Shown here: positions 23,847 to 32,732 of the stretch, piece after piece
Layout: the number at the start of each line of letters is the position of its first letter
Position numbering within the stretch: the first letter of the stretch is position 1
NCBI RefSeq assembly: GCF_047468865.1
Contig: NZ_JBLGTV010000001.1
Coordinates: 248,001-312,000 of the forward strand
DNA from: Castellaniella hirudinis_A
GTDB taxonomy: Bacteria > Pseudomonadota > Gammaproteobacteria > Burkholderiales > Burkholderiaceae_B
Reading direction: 5' to 3'
Length of the DNA: 64,000 nucleotides
Program-made: the position numbers and the translations under genes
Notes under the pieces: model-generated
Told to the model about the DNA's origin: nothing
Databases searched by the model: none
What the model saw: the letters and a program-made list of their open reading frames with translations, nothing else

Positions 23847-25052
23847 ATGCCATCCTATCACTACGAAGCCATCAATCAGGACGGGGGCACCGAGCGCGGA
23901 CGCCTGGATGCCGACAGCGCCGGCAGCGCCCGCCAGCACCTGCGCAACCAGGGCCTGCTGCCCATCCAGGTCGTTGAGTCGCGCCGCCGGTCCGGTGCGC
24001 GCTTCGAGTGGGGCGGCCATATCCGCGAACGCGAACTGGGCGGGCTGACCCGCCAGCTGGCCAACCTGCTGGCGGCCAGCCTGCCCCTGGAAGCCGCCTT
24101 GCGGGTGGCGCTGGAACAAGCCGAGCGCGCCCCCGTGGCCCGCGTGCTGGCGGCGGTGCGCGACGATGTGCGGGCCGGGCTGCGGCTGGGCCAGGCGCTG
24201 GCCGCCCATCCCCAGGATTTTCCCGATATCTACCGGGCGCTGGTCGACGCCGGCGAGCAGTCCGGCAATCTGGCCGAGGTGCTGGAACGGCTGGCGGACT
24301 ACATCGACACCCGCGGGGCCTTGCGCAGCAAGGTGTTGACGGCGTTCATCTACCCTTGCATCGTCACCGTGGTTTCGGTGGCCATCGTGATTTTCCTTCT
24401 CAGCTACGTCGTGCCCCAGGTGGTGGGGGCGTTCAGCCAGGCGCACCAGACCCTGCCGTGGCTGACCCGGGCGATGCTGGCCTTGAGCCACGCCGTGCAG
24501 CAATGGGGCGCGCCGGCCCTGCTGGGCCTGGCGCTGGCCCTGGGCCTGTGGCGCCTGTCCCTGCGGCGGCCCGCCGCTCGGCTGGCCTGGCATGCCCGGG
24601 TCTTGCGCCTGCCCGTGGTGGGCCGCTATGTGCTGGGGGTCAATGTGGCGCGCTTTGCCGCGACCCTGGCCATCCTGACGGGCAGCCGGGTGCCGCTGCT
24701 GGTGGCGCTGGACGCGGCGGGGCGCACCTTGCACAATGCGCGCCTGCGCGCCGCGGTCGAGCAGGCGGCGCGCCAGGTGCGGGAGGGTGGCGCGTTGGCG
24801 CAGGCCCTGCAGTCGCAGAAGGTCTTCCCGGCGCTGCTGGTGCACCTGGTGGGCAGCGGCGAGCGCACGGGCGAACTGCCCGCCATGCTGGATCGGGCCG
24901 CCGGCGTTCTGGCGACCGATCTGGAGCGCCGCGCCATGACGCTGACGGCGCTGCTGGAACCCGTCATGATCCTGCTGATGGGCGGCATGGTGATGCTGAT
25001 CGTCCTGGCCGTGATGATGCCCATCATCGAAATCAACCAGCTGATTCAATAA
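23847..25052 (+). CDS. gspF: T2SS inner-membrane platform protein GspF
   Basis: 401 residues; two T2SSF domains, each a cytoplasmic helical bundle, with three transmembrane helices (about 165-190, 220-240 and 368-392). Begins YHYEAINQDGGTERGRLDAD, as expected. GGAGG lies 8 bases before the ATG. Last gene of the gsp operon; order G-H-I-J-K-L-M-N-D-E-F puts the secretin, ATPase and platform genes at the end rather than first. Confidence 0.93.
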   Translation: MPSYHYEAINQDGGTERGRLDADSAGSARQHLRNQGLLPIQVVESRRRSGARFEWGGHIRERELGGLTRQLANLLAASLPLEAALRVALEQAERAPVARVLAAVRDDVRAGLRLGQALAAHPQDFPDIYRALVDAGEQSGNLAEVLERLADYIDTRGALRSKVLTAFIYPCIVTVVSVAIVIFLLSYVVPQVVGAFSQAHQTLPWLTRAMLALSHAVQQWGAPALLGLALALGLWRLSLRRPAARLAWHARVLRLPVVGRYVLGVNVARFAATLAILTGSRVPLLVALDAAGRTLHNARLRAAVEQAARQVREGGALAQALQSQKVFPALLVHLVGSGERTGELPAMLDRAAGVLATDLERRAMTLTALLEPVMILLMGGMVMLIVLAVMMPIIEINQLIQ

Positions 25053-25055
25053 TGC

Positions 25056-25109
25056 CCGGCTCCGGCTCCGGCTCCGGCTCCGGCTTCGGCTTCGGCTCCG
25101 GCTCCGGCG
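25056..25109 (+). repeat. Hexanucleotide tandem array (CCGGCT)9
   Basis: Nine head-to-tail copies immediately after the gspF stop; copies six and seven are TCGGCT and the last ends in G. It lies in the gap between the convergent gspF and fliR genes, so it is non-coding in both annotated frames. Such arrays can slip in length; no clear terminator hairpin with a T tract is seen beside it. Confidence 0.85.
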
Positions 25110-25169
25110 CGGACGATGGCGGGCGGTGCGCGGGGGCCGGCCTTGCGGCCCCGGGTCGGCCCTGGCGCG

Positions 25170-25955
25170 TCAGATGCCCATCAAGCCCCGGGCGATCCGC
25201 GCCATGGTCTGGTAGCCGGATTCAAACAGCTGCATCAGGAATTCGCTGCTGCGGGGCACCACGATGGCCAGCATGATCAAGCCGGTGCTCAGGGTGATGG
25301 GGAAGCCCACCGCGAACACCGACAGCTGCTGCGCGGTGCGGTTGAGAATGCCCAGCGACAGATTGATGGTCTGCAGCACCACCAGCAGCGGCAGGGCCAG
25401 CAGCAGGCCGATGATCCAGATTTGCGCGCTCCAGTCCATCAGGGCGGCCCAGCCGTCGGCATGCAGGTCGGCGCCGATCGGCATCAGCGTGAACGAGCGC
25501 GCCAGGCCGTCCAGCATCAGCAGGTGCCCGTTGACCGCCAGGAACATCAGCATCGCCACCAGGTTCAGCAGGCGCGACAGCACGGCGGTGTTGGCCCCGG
25601 TGGCCGGATCGAAGAACGAAGCGAAAGCCAGCCCCATGGGCAGGCCGACGAATTCGCCCGCCATCATGGTGGCGGTGAAGATCAGACGCATGCAGAACCC
25701 CAGGGCCATGCCGATCAGCACTTGCTGCACGGCGATCAGCAGGCCCGCGTAGGAGGCCGGCGCAATGGCGGGCTGCGGCCCGATGACCGGCGCCAGCACC
25801 AGGGTGATGGCGACCGTCGCGCCGATCTTGATGCGCACCGGCACGTTGGCCTCGCCCAGGATCGGCGCCAGCGAGATCAGGCCGCCGATGCGCAGCATGG
25901 GCCACAGCAGGCTTGTGATCCAGGCGTACAGTTGTTCGAGCGGGACTTCGATCAC
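25170..25955 (-). CDS. fliR: Flagellar export gate protein FliR
   Basis: 261-residue polytopic membrane protein of the FliPQR export gate. It has the family features: N-terminal hydrophobic helices, VRIKIGATVAITLVLAPVIG at about 40-60 and the conserved AGEFVGLPMGLAFASFFDP segment. Terminal gene of the fliLMNOPQR run, six bases after fliQ. Confidence 0.95.
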   Translation of the reverse strand: MIEVPLEQLYAWITSLLWPMLRIGGLISLAPILGEANVPVRIKIGATVAITLVLAPVIGPQPAIAPASYAGLLIAVQQVLIGMALGFCMRLIFTATMMAGEFVGLPMGLAFASFFDPATGANTAVLSRLLNLVAMLMFLAVNGHLLMLDGLARSFTLMPIGADLHADGWAALMDWSAQIWIIGLLLALPLLVVLQTINLSLGILNRTAQQLSVFAVGFPITLSTGLIMLAIVVPRSSEFLMQLFESGYQTMARIARGLMGI

Positions 25956-25961
25956 GGCAAA

Positions 25962-26231
25962 TCAGCCGGCCAGCGTCGGGATGGTCTCGATGAGTCGGCG
26001 GATGTAGTCCACCATGGTGGCGATCAGCCAGGGCCCCAGCGCCACCAGCGCGGCCCCCACGCCCAGCACCTTGGGGATGAAGGACAGCGTCATTTCGTTG
26101 ATTTGCGTGGCGGCCTGGAAAATACTGATGATCAGGCCCAGCGTCAGCGCCACCAGCAACAGGGGGCCGGCCATTTTCAGGGCGACCATCAAGGCCTGGT
26201 AGGTCATGGACATCACTTGTTCGGGGGTCAT
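25962..26231 (-). CDS. fliQ: Flagellar export gate protein FliQ
   Basis: 89 residues with two transmembrane hairpin helices. MTPEQVMSMTYQAL opening and TLSFIPKVLGVGAALVALGP are typical. Four copies assemble with FliP and FliR. Ten bases after fliP. Confidence 0.95.
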   Translation of the reverse strand: MTPEQVMSMTYQALMVALKMAGPLLLVALTLGLIISIFQAATQINEMTLSFIPKVLGVGAALVALGPWLIATMVDYIRRLIETIPTLAG

Positions 26232-26241
26232 GGCATGATCC

Positions 26242-27033
26242 TTATTGGTAGAAACTGCGCGCCAGCGCCCCCAGCAGCAGGTGCCAGCCGTCCGCCAGCA
26301 CGAACAGCATCAGCTTGAAGGGCAGCGAGATGCTGACGGGCGGCACCATCATCATCCCCAGCGCCATCATCAGGCTGGCCACCACCAGGTCGATGATAAG
26401 AAAAGGGATGAAGATCGTAAAGCCGATCTGGAATGCGGTTTTGAGTTCGCTGGTGACGTAGGCGGGCACCAGGATGCGCAGGGGCACGGCTTCGGGGGTT
26501 TCGAGCGGGCCGATGCCGGCCATCTCGGCGAACAGGCCGAGGTCGGCCTCGCGGGTCTGGCGCAGCATGAACGCTTTCAGCGGCTGGGCGCCGCGGTCGA
26601 GGGCCTGCTCGAAAGTGATCTGCTCGGCCGCCAGCGGCTGGTAGGCCTGGGTGTATATCTGGTCGAACACCGGCGACATCACGAACAGCGTCAGGAACAG
26701 CGACAGGCCCACCAGAATGGTGTTGGGCGGCGACACCCCCGTGCCCAGGGCGTTGCGCAGCAGGCCCAGGACGATGATGATGCGGGTGAAGCTGGTCATC
26801 ATCAGCAGGGCCGCCGGCAGGAAAGACAGCATGGTCAGCATGACCAGGGTCTGGATGCTCAGGGACCAGGTTTCGCCGCCGTTGGGGCCCGGCGTGCTGG
26901 TCAGCGCGGGCAGGGTGGCCTGCGCCAGGGTCTGGCCGGGCCAGGCCAGCCACAGAAGGACGCCCAGGGGCACCGCCATGCGCAGCAGCAGGCTGGCGCA
27001 GGCGGGTCGCCGATGATGTCGCGGGCCTTGCAT
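26242..27033 (-). CDS. fliP: Flagellar export gate protein FliP
   Basis: 263 residues: cleavable signal (about residues 18-37, ending WPGQTLA), then four transmembrane helices with the conserved MTSFTRIIIVLGLLRNALGT and PFLIIDLVVASLMMALGMMM. The start is set by the TGATG overlap with fliO; a start at the MAVPLGV methionine about 18 codons later is possible. Confidence 0.95.
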   Translation of the reverse strand: MQGPRHHRRPACASLLLRMAVPLGVLLWLAWPGQTLAQATLPALTSTPGPNGGETWSLSIQTLVMLTMLSFLPAALLMMTSFTRIIIVLGLLRNALGTGVSPPNTILVGLSLFLTLFVMSPVFDQIYTQAYQPLAAEQITFEQALDRGAQPLKAFMLRQTREADLGLFAEMAGIGPLETPEAVPLRILVPAYVTSELKTAFQIGFTIFIPFLIIDLVVASLMMALGMMMVPPVSISLPFKLMLFVLADGWHLLLGALARSFYQ

Positions 27034-27353
27034 CAGGGTCTCGATCTGGATTTGTCCAGCACGGCGGCGAAATCGCCGCCGGCGTCGGAGGGGGGCGGGA
27101 CGGTGTCCGGCAGGGTGTGCAGCAGCGAAATGGATTGCGGCGTGACCCCCAGCACCAGGCGCGCATCGTCTACCTGGACGATGGCGACGTGGCAGCGCGC
27201 CCCCAGGCTGCGCGTCGCCAGGACTTGCAGCAGGCGGCTTTGGCCCGGCTGGCGCAGCCAGCCGCCACGGCGCGCAATCCAGGCCAGCGCCAGCATCAAG
27301 ACCAGGACGAACAGCAGCGCGCCGATGACGCGCAGGGTCTGGGCCTGATCCAT
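27033..27353 (-). CDS. fliO: Flagellar biosynthesis protein FliO
   Basis: 106-residue bitopic protein, one transmembrane helix at about 8-26 (RVIGALLFVLVLMLALAWIA) and the FliO domain (LLQVLATRSLGARCHVAIVQ). It acts as a scaffold for FliP ring assembly. Seven bases after fliN. Confidence 0.88.
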   Translation of the reverse strand: MDQAQTLRVIGALLFVLVLMLALAWIARRGGWLRQPGQSRLLQVLATRSLGARCHVAIVQVDDARLVLGVTPQSISLLHTLPDTVPPPSDAGGDFAAVLDKSRSRP

Positions 27354-27360
27354 GGCGGGT

Positions 27361-27945
27361 TCAGCGGCGGTTGTTCAGCCGGGCGATCCGGTCTGAAGGG
27401 GTGATGATATCCGTCACCCGGATACCGTATTTTTCGTCGACGACGACGACTTCGCCCTGGGCGATCAGGTAGCCGTTGACGTAGATGTCCATGGGTTCGC
27501 CGGCCAGGCCGTCGAGTTCGACCACCGAACCCTGGCCCAGCTGGAGGATGTTCTTGATGGTGAGCCGGGTGCGGCCGAGTTCGACGGAGAGCTGGACGGG
27601 AATGTCCCTGATCATGCCGATGTCGCTGTCGCCGTCGTCCCCCTGGCTGTCCAGGGGCTGGAACACCTGGGCGGCCGCCGGCTGCGCCGCCGGGGGGGGC
27701 GGCTTGGGGGCGGCGGGCGGCGCGCTGGGTGCGGGGCTTTCGTCGGGCGGGGTGGCGGCGGTCTGCTCGGCCAGGGCGGCGGCCCAGTCGTCCTCGGCGC
27801 TCAGGCCGGACGCCTGGGTGGCCTGGTCGTGGGCGGAGTCCTGTTGTTCGGCCAGCGCGGCCGCCCAGTCGTCCTCAAGGTTGCCGGTCGAGGGGGAATC
27901 CGCGGGGGTCGGTTCCTGGGGGTCGTCGTCTTTGATGTCGCTCAT
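27361..27945 (-). CDS. fliN: Flagellar motor switch protein FliN with duplicated N-terminal motif
   Basis: 194 residues. The C-terminal SpoA domain (IPVQLSVELGRTRLTIKNIL to IITPSDRIARL) forms the lower C-ring. The acidic, Pro-rich N-terminus is long and carries the peptide EDDWAAALAEQ twice, about 26 residues apart, which suggests two copies of a partner-binding (probably FliH-contacting) motif; that function is inferred. Start at the MSDIKDDD methionine, overlapping the fliM stop (ATGA). Confidence 0.93.
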   Translation of the reverse strand: MSDIKDDDPQEPTPADSPSTGNLEDDWAAALAEQQDSAHDQATQASGLSAEDDWAAALAEQTAATPPDESPAPSAPPAAPKPPPPAAQPAAAQVFQPLDSQGDDGDSDIGMIRDIPVQLSVELGRTRLTIKNILQLGQGSVVELDGLAGEPMDIYVNGYLIAQGEVVVVDEKYGIRVTDIITPSDRIARLNNRR

Positions 27946-28958
27946 GTTTTGGTGCGGGCTAACAGTTGTTCGGAATCCCCGGTCGAGGCAAGGATCTTGT
28001 GCACGCGCAAGGCGTAGCGGCCATTGGACGTGCCATAGCCGCATTGGAGCACGGGCACGCCGCCGACGCGGGCGGTCAGATCGGGCCGGATGTCGACGGG
28101 CAGGACATCGCCGACCGACAGGTGCAGGAGTTCGGCGATGGAAGTTTCAATCTGGGCGAATTCGACGCTGAGTTCGACCTGGGCGCTGCGGACTTCGCGC
28201 GACAGCTGTTGCGTCCAGCGCTGGTCGATGGAGTCGGAGGCGGACTGCTGCAGCGGCCGGGTCAGGATGTCGCGGATGGGCTCCAGCATGGAGTAGGGCA
28301 GGCAGACGTTGAGCTTGCCCCCCGACGAGCCGAGCTCGATGTTGAAGGTGGTCAGCACCACGACATCGTTGCCCGAGCCGATATTGGCGAATTTGGTGTG
28401 CATTTCCGAGCGCATGTACTCGAATTCGATCGGGTAGATGTTGTCCCAGGCCTGGCCGTAGCATTCTAGGGTCAGACTGAGCAGGCGCCGGATGATGCGT
28501 TGTTCGGTATTGGTGAAGTCGCGCCCTTCGACCCGCGTATTGTAGCGGCCATGGCCGCCGAACAGGCTGTCGATCACCAGGAACACCAGGCTGGGGTCGA
28601 AGGTGAACAGGCCCACCCCGCGCAGGGGCTTCATGGCCACCATGTTCAGGTTGCTGGGAACGGGCAGATTGCGTTCGAAATCAGAATATTTCTGGATTTT
28701 GATGGCGTTGACGGTGATGTCCGCATTGCGCCGCATGAAACCGAAGAACATGGACCGCAGACGACGCGCGAAACGCTCGTTGATGAGTTCGAGCGTCTGC
28801 ATGCGATGGCGCACGACCCGATCGGGCGAACCCAGATCGTAGGGGCGCACGCTGCCTTGCGGCTGCTGTTCGGCGGCCTGGGCGGCGGTTTCCTCGCCGG
28901 TGACCCCTGCCAGCAGCGCATCGACTTCGTCTTGGGAGAGCATGCTTTGGTAAGACAT
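27942..28958 (-). CDS. fliM: Flagellar motor switch protein FliM
   Basis: 338 residues: an N-terminal CheY-P-binding peptide (LSQDEVDALLAGV), the middle CheC-like domain containing MFGFMRR-like MFFGFMRRNADITV and GGHGRYNTRVEGRDFT, and a C-terminal SpoA domain. It sets rotation direction in the C-ring. Overlaps the fliL stop by one base. Confidence 0.95.
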   Translation of the reverse strand: MSYQSMLSQDEVDALLAGVTGEETAAQAAEQQPQGSVRPYDLGSPDRVVRHRMQTLELINERFARRLRSMFFGFMRRNADITVNAIKIQKYSDFERNLPVPSNLNMVAMKPLRGVGLFTFDPSLVFLVIDSLFGGHGRYNTRVEGRDFTNTEQRIIRRLLSLTLECYGQAWDNIYPIEFEYMRSEMHTKFANIGSGNDVVVLTTFNIELGSSGGKLNVCLPYSMLEPIRDILTRPLQQSASDSIDQRWTQQLSREVRSAQVELSVEFAQIETSIAELLHLSVGDVLPVDIRPDLTARVGGVPVLQCGYGTSNGRYALRVHKILASTGDSEQLLARTKT

Positions 28959-29428
28959 TACTGCACCACAAAGGCCGTAAAGAGGACGTCTTCGATCTGC
29001 GGGCCCGGCAGCTGCGCGGCAAACGGGCGCGACAGGCTGGCCCGGATGCCCTGGCTGAGGGCTTCACGGCCTTCCGGGGTCTGGATCTGGGCCAGCTGCT
29101 GGGCGGACAGCACCTTGAGGATGCGGTCACGAACCTCGGGCATGTAGTCCTGGATTTGCTTGCGGGATTCTTCGTTGTCCAGGCGCAGCGTGATCGCCGT
29201 ATACAGGATGCGGTTGCGCATCTCGCCGTACAGCGTCACGGTGAAGGGTTCGAGTTCGGCGAAAATCGGCGCCCTGACCGGCGGCGGCGCCGGTTGGGCC
29301 TCGGCTACCGGGGCGGCCGGCGCGTCGGGCGTGCCGGCGCTGGTGCGATTGAGGAACAGCATCGTCCCGGCCACTGTGGCGCCAATGATGACAATGAGCA
29401 GGAGTATGAATTTAAGTAGCCTGAGCAT
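28958..29428 (-). CDS. fliL: Flagellar basal body-associated protein FliL
   Basis: 156 residues, one N-terminal transmembrane helix (about 5-25) and a periplasmic stomatin-like FliL domain (FTVTLYGEMRNRILYTAITL; IQDYMPEVRDRILKVLSAQQ). It supports stator function. First gene of the fliLMNOPQR run with its own likely promoter upstream. Confidence 0.92.
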   Translation of the reverse strand: MLRLLKFILLLIVIIGATVAGTMLFLNRTSAGTPDAPAAPVAEAQPAPPPVRAPIFAELEPFTVTLYGEMRNRILYTAITLRLDNEESRKQIQDYMPEVRDRILKVLSAQQLAQIQTPEGREALSQGIRASLSRPFAAQLPGPQIEDVLFTAFVVQ

Positions 29429-29466
29429 GGTTCCGATTTATGGGGTCGCAGAGGTCGAAAGGCTGC

Positions 29467-29494
29467 ATTGTAATGCCTGTATGCAACGGTGTAA
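29467..29494 (-). promoter_or_regulatory. Putative sigma-70-type promoter for fliL-R
   Basis: On the minus strand TTACAC (29489-29494), 16 bases, TACAAT (29467-29472), 38 bases before the fliL ATG, in the only sizeable gap between fliK and fliL. The -10 matches 5 of 6 and the -35 4 of 6 positions. Confidence 0.4.
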
Positions 29495-29502
29495 CAGGAC
29501 GG

Positions 29503-30813
29503 TCATGCAAAGGTATCAACCAGGGAGTCCGGGCGGATGGCGCGTTGTGCCGGTGCCGCAACATCGAGCGGGTGGGCGGCGGTCTCGGTGTGGCCGTCCA
29601 GGCTGAAGACCGCCCCGTCGGGATTGGCCGAGCCCGACCCTTGCTGGGCGAATTGCTGTTGGGCCGATTGGTCGCTGACGTTGGCCTGGCCGAGGGACAG
29701 GCCGGATTGGGCCAGTTGCTGCTGCAGGTTGGGCAGCGCGTTTTCGAGTGCCTGGCGCACGTTGGCGTGGGGCGAGACAAAGCTGGCCTGGATGCTGTCG
29801 CCCAGGTGCAGGGTGATCCGCACGGGCCCGAGCTCGGGCGGGTTGACGTGCATCATGACGGTCTGGGTGCCGGTCGCGCCGGCCTGGGTGAGGCTGAGGA
29901 GTTGCCGCCCGACGTCCTGAGGCCATTGCGGGCTGTGCAACGGGGTGGGGACGTTGAGCTGAATGGTGCCGGCGGCGGCCGAGGCCGCCTGGCCCGCCGT
30001 GGCGGCGGGTGTCAGCAGGACGGCGCCGGGGGCGGCAATGGATGCGAGGTCGCCGGCCGTGGCGGCGGTGTTCGTCGCGGCGGCGCGGGCGGCCGTGCCG
30101 TCGGCGGACCCGGGGTGGGCCTGGGCGGCGGCCAGCGGCGCGCCGCCGGCCCCCTGCGGGGTTGGCGTGGTCTTGAGCGGGACGGCGGCGCCGGCGGGCG
30201 CCCGGCCGGCGGCGGCCGGCGTTGCGATGCTGAAGCGCAGCGGGGCTTCGCCAGGCGTGGTTTCTGTGCGCTTGGCCGAGCGCGCATCGGCCGGGGTCTG
30301 CGCCTGCGCCTGCGTGGCGGCGCGGGCCGCCGCGGCGATCAGGGGCGCCGCCGGGTCTTGCGGCCGGGCCTGCGCGGCATGGCCATGGGCGGTTGTCGGG
30401 GCCTCTGCCTTGCCCTGCGGCGTCGCGTCGGCCTGCGCGCGGGCGGGCAGGTCTTGCCACTGCGCGGCCCGGTTTTGGGCCGGGGCGGGTACGTTGTCCG
30501 GCCGGCCCGGGTGGGCGTCCGCCTGGCGGGGCTGGGCGGGGTCGGCGGGGGCTTGCATCAGGGGCAGGCCGACGGCGTCCAGGATCAGGGCCAGGGCCTC
30601 GTCGGGGCCCAGGGGATCGGGTTTTTCGGGGTCGGACGACTGGGCGGCACGCGTGTCCGCGCCGGGTTTCGCATCGGCTGCGGCGGCGGCCCCGCGCTGG
30701 CCGGACAATACGCTGGAAAAAGAAGCGGTCTCGGCGGGCGCATCGGGCGCGCGCGTGGAATGGTCGGCCGATGTCGGGTTGGGGGATGCGGTGGGAAGCA
30801 CGGGCATGGTCAT
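29503..30813 (-). CDS. fliK: Flagellar hook-length control protein FliK
   Basis: 436 residues. A long, low-complexity Ala/Pro/Gln-rich N-terminal ruler region, then the compact C-terminal substrate-switch domain Flg_hook (about 325-410; MHVNPPELGPVRITLHLGDS, VRQALENALPNLQQQLAQSG) that contacts FlhB. Thirteen bases after fliJ. A second, divergent FliK-like gene lies at 37187-38554. Confidence 0.88.
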   Translation of the reverse strand: MTMPVLPTASPNPTSADHSTRAPDAPAETASFSSVLSGQRGAAAAADAKPGADTRAAQSSDPEKPDPLGPDEALALILDAVGLPLMQAPADPAQPRQADAHPGRPDNVPAPAQNRAAQWQDLPARAQADATPQGKAEAPTTAHGHAAQARPQDPAAPLIAAAARAATQAQAQTPADARSAKRTETTPGEAPLRFSIATPAAAGRAPAGAAVPLKTTPTPQGAGGAPLAAAQAHPGSADGTAARAAATNTAATAGDLASIAAPGAVLLTPAATAGQAASAAAGTIQLNVPTPLHSPQWPQDVGRQLLSLTQAGATGTQTVMMHVNPPELGPVRITLHLGDSIQASFVSPHANVRQALENALPNLQQQLAQSGLSLGQANVSDQSAQQQFAQQGSGSANPDGAVFSLDGHTETAAHPLDVAAPAQRAIRPDSLVDTFA

Positions 30814-30826
30814 GACAGTAGCGTAT

Positions 30827-31276
30827 TTAGTATGACTGCCGCAAGCGGCGGTACAGATTGGCGGCGGCTTCGTCGCTGATGCGTTGTTCGCGGCGCTGTT
30901 CGCGGGCCTGCAGCTGGCGGAGTTGGCGCGATCTCAGGGTTTCGTAGGAATTCAAACGGCGCTTTTCGTCGCGCCATTGGCGTTGGCCGGCCTCGATGCG
31001 GGTGTCGATCTGGGCGATGATTCTATTTTGCTGTGAAATGGCTTCGTCCAATGTGGCGATAAAGTGCCTAAAATTGTGGTAGTTCGAGGCGGTTACCCCG
31101 TTTTCCGTCGTGTTTTGCAGGCGCCGGGTGTAATCGCCGCGATAGGTGTCCAGGGTATCCAGCTGCCCCTGGGCCTCTCGGCGCTGGGTGGCCAGTTCGG
31201 CCAGCCGCCGTCCGGCATCGTCGACCTTGTCCTGGGACAGGTTGATCAGGATGTCCAACGAAGTTTCATGCGCCAT
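30827..31276 (-). CDS. fliJ: Flagellar export chaperone FliJ
   Basis: 149-residue, almost entirely coiled-coil protein (LAELATQRREAQGQLDTLDT and further charged heptads). It forms the central stalk of the FliI ATPase, like the gamma subunit of F1. Overlaps the fliI stop by 11 bases. Confidence 0.9.
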   Translation of the reverse strand: MAHETSLDILINLSQDKVDDAGRRLAELATQRREAQGQLDTLDTYRGDYTRRLQNTTENGVTASNYHNFRHFIATLDEAISQQNRIIAQIDTRIEAGQRQWRDEKRRLNSYETLRSRQLRQLQAREQRREQRISDEAAANLYRRLRQSY

Positions 31277-32732
31277 GGGTGGTCTCCTGGCCTAGCACGC
31301 CCGCCAAGGCAGCCACGGCGGCCGGATAATCGACCTGCACGTTGATGCCTTGTTGCAGATAACCCTCAAGCCAGGGATAGCGTTCGATCGCCTGGTCGAT
31401 TTCGGGGTCGTTCCCCGCAGTATAGGCCCCTACGGCGATCAGGTCGCGGTTTCGCTGGTAGCGCGACACCATGCGCTTGAATTGATGCACGTGGCGGAAC
31501 TGGCTGTCGGGGACGATGGCCGACATCACCCGCGAGATCGACGCCTCGATGTCGATCGCGGGGTAGTGCCCGGATTCGGCCAGGATGCGCGACAGGACGA
31601 TGTGGCCGTCCAGGATGGCGCGGGCCGAATCGGCGATGGGATCCTGCTGGTCGTCGCCCTCGGTGAGCACGGTATAGAAAGCGGTGATGGAGCCCGCGGC
31701 GCGGTCGCCCTGAGGGGCGCCGTTGCCGGCGCGTTCGACCAGGGCGGGCAGCTTGGCGAAGACCGATGGCGGATAGCCCTTGGTGGCGGGGGGCTCGCCG
31801 ATGGCCAGGGCGATTTCGCGCTGCGCCATGGCGTAGCGGGTCAGGGAATCCATGATCAGCAGAACGTGTTTGCCCTGGTCGCGGAAGTGTTCGGCCAGGC
31901 GCGTGGCGTAGACGGCGCCCTGCAGGCGCAGCAGGGGGGAGACATCCGCGGGCGCGGCCACTACGACGGATCGGGCCAGGCCGTCGGTGCCGAGGTTGAG
32001 TTCGATGAATTCCTTGACTTCGCGGCCCCGTTCGCCGATCAGCCCCACCACGATGATGTCGGCCCGGGTGTATCGGGCCATCATGCCCAGCAGCACGCTT
32101 TTCCCCACCCCGGAGCCTGCGAACAGGCCCATGCGCTGGCCGCGCCCCACAGTGAGCAGGCCGTTGATGGCGCGCACGCCGACGTCCAGCACGGTGTCGA
32201 CGGGAGCGCGGGTCAGCGGGTTGATCTGGTGTGCCGTCAGGGGCGCTTGTTCCAGGTTGGCGGGCAGGGGCTTGCCGTCCAGCGGCCGGCCGGCGCCGTC
32301 CAGCACCCGCCCCAGCAGGGCCTGGCCGACAGGCAGATGGCGGGCCTGGTCGATGCCGACCGTGGCCGCCTGGTCGGGCAGCGCGCGGGAGGGCAGGGGA
32401 ACCGGATCCAGCAGCAGGGATTCCGCCGGGACGACGCGGGCGCCGGGCCGCAGGCCGGTGATGTCGCTTTGCGGCATCAGATACAGGGTGTCGGCGTGGA
32501 AACCGACCACTTCGGCATCCGCCCAGAGGTCGCGCCCGGGGGAGACCTGCACGCGGCAGGCGGCGCCCACGGGCAGCTGCAGGCCGGTGGCTTCCAGCAC
32601 CAGGCCAGTGGCGCGGGTGACCCGCCCCTGGCGGCGCACCGCCTGGCGCGCATCAATGCGGTGTTCGCAGGCTTGCAGCTGCGCGCGCCAGCGGGCGCCG
32701 GCGCTGTCCAGCAGGCCGTCGGCCGCGGTCAT
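31266..32732 (-). CDS. fliI: Flagellum-specific ATPase FliI
   Basis: 488-residue F1-beta-like ATPase of the flagellar type III export system. Walker A FAGSGVGKSVLLGM at about 180, Walker B LLIMDSLTRYAMAQREIALA and the conserved GYPPSVFAKLPALVERAG are intact. Overlaps fliJ and fliH, so the ATPase, stator and stalk are made together. Confidence 0.96.
   Translation of the reverse strand: MTAADGLLDSAGARWRAQLQACEHRIDARQAVRRQGRVTRATGLVLEATGLQLPVGAACRVQVSPGRDLWADAEVVGFHADTLYLMPQSDITGLRPGARVVPAESLLLDPVPLPSRALPDQAATVGIDQARHLPVGQALLGRVLDGAGRPLDGKPLPANLEQAPLTAHQINPLTRAPVDTVLDVGVRAINGLLTVGRGQRMGLFAGSGVGKSVLLGMMARYTRADIIVVGLIGERGREVKEFIELNLGTDGLARSVVVAAPADVSPLLRLQGAVYATRLAEHFRDQGKHVLLIMDSLTRYAMAQREIALAIGEPPATKGYPPSVFAKLPALVERAGNGAPQGDRAAGSITAFYTVLTEGDDQQDPIADSARAILDGHIVLSRILAESGHYPAIDIEASISRVMSAIVPDSQFRHVHQFKRMVSRYQRNRDLIAVGAYTAGNDPEIDQAIERYPWLEGYLQQGINVQVDYPAAVAALAGVLGQETTHGA

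Noticed and set aside
25056..25109. Gly-Ser-rich coding sequence
   Set aside because: The array translates to (Gly-Ser/Phe)n in one frame, but this belongs to a shadow frame of gspF without a start or ribosome binding site.
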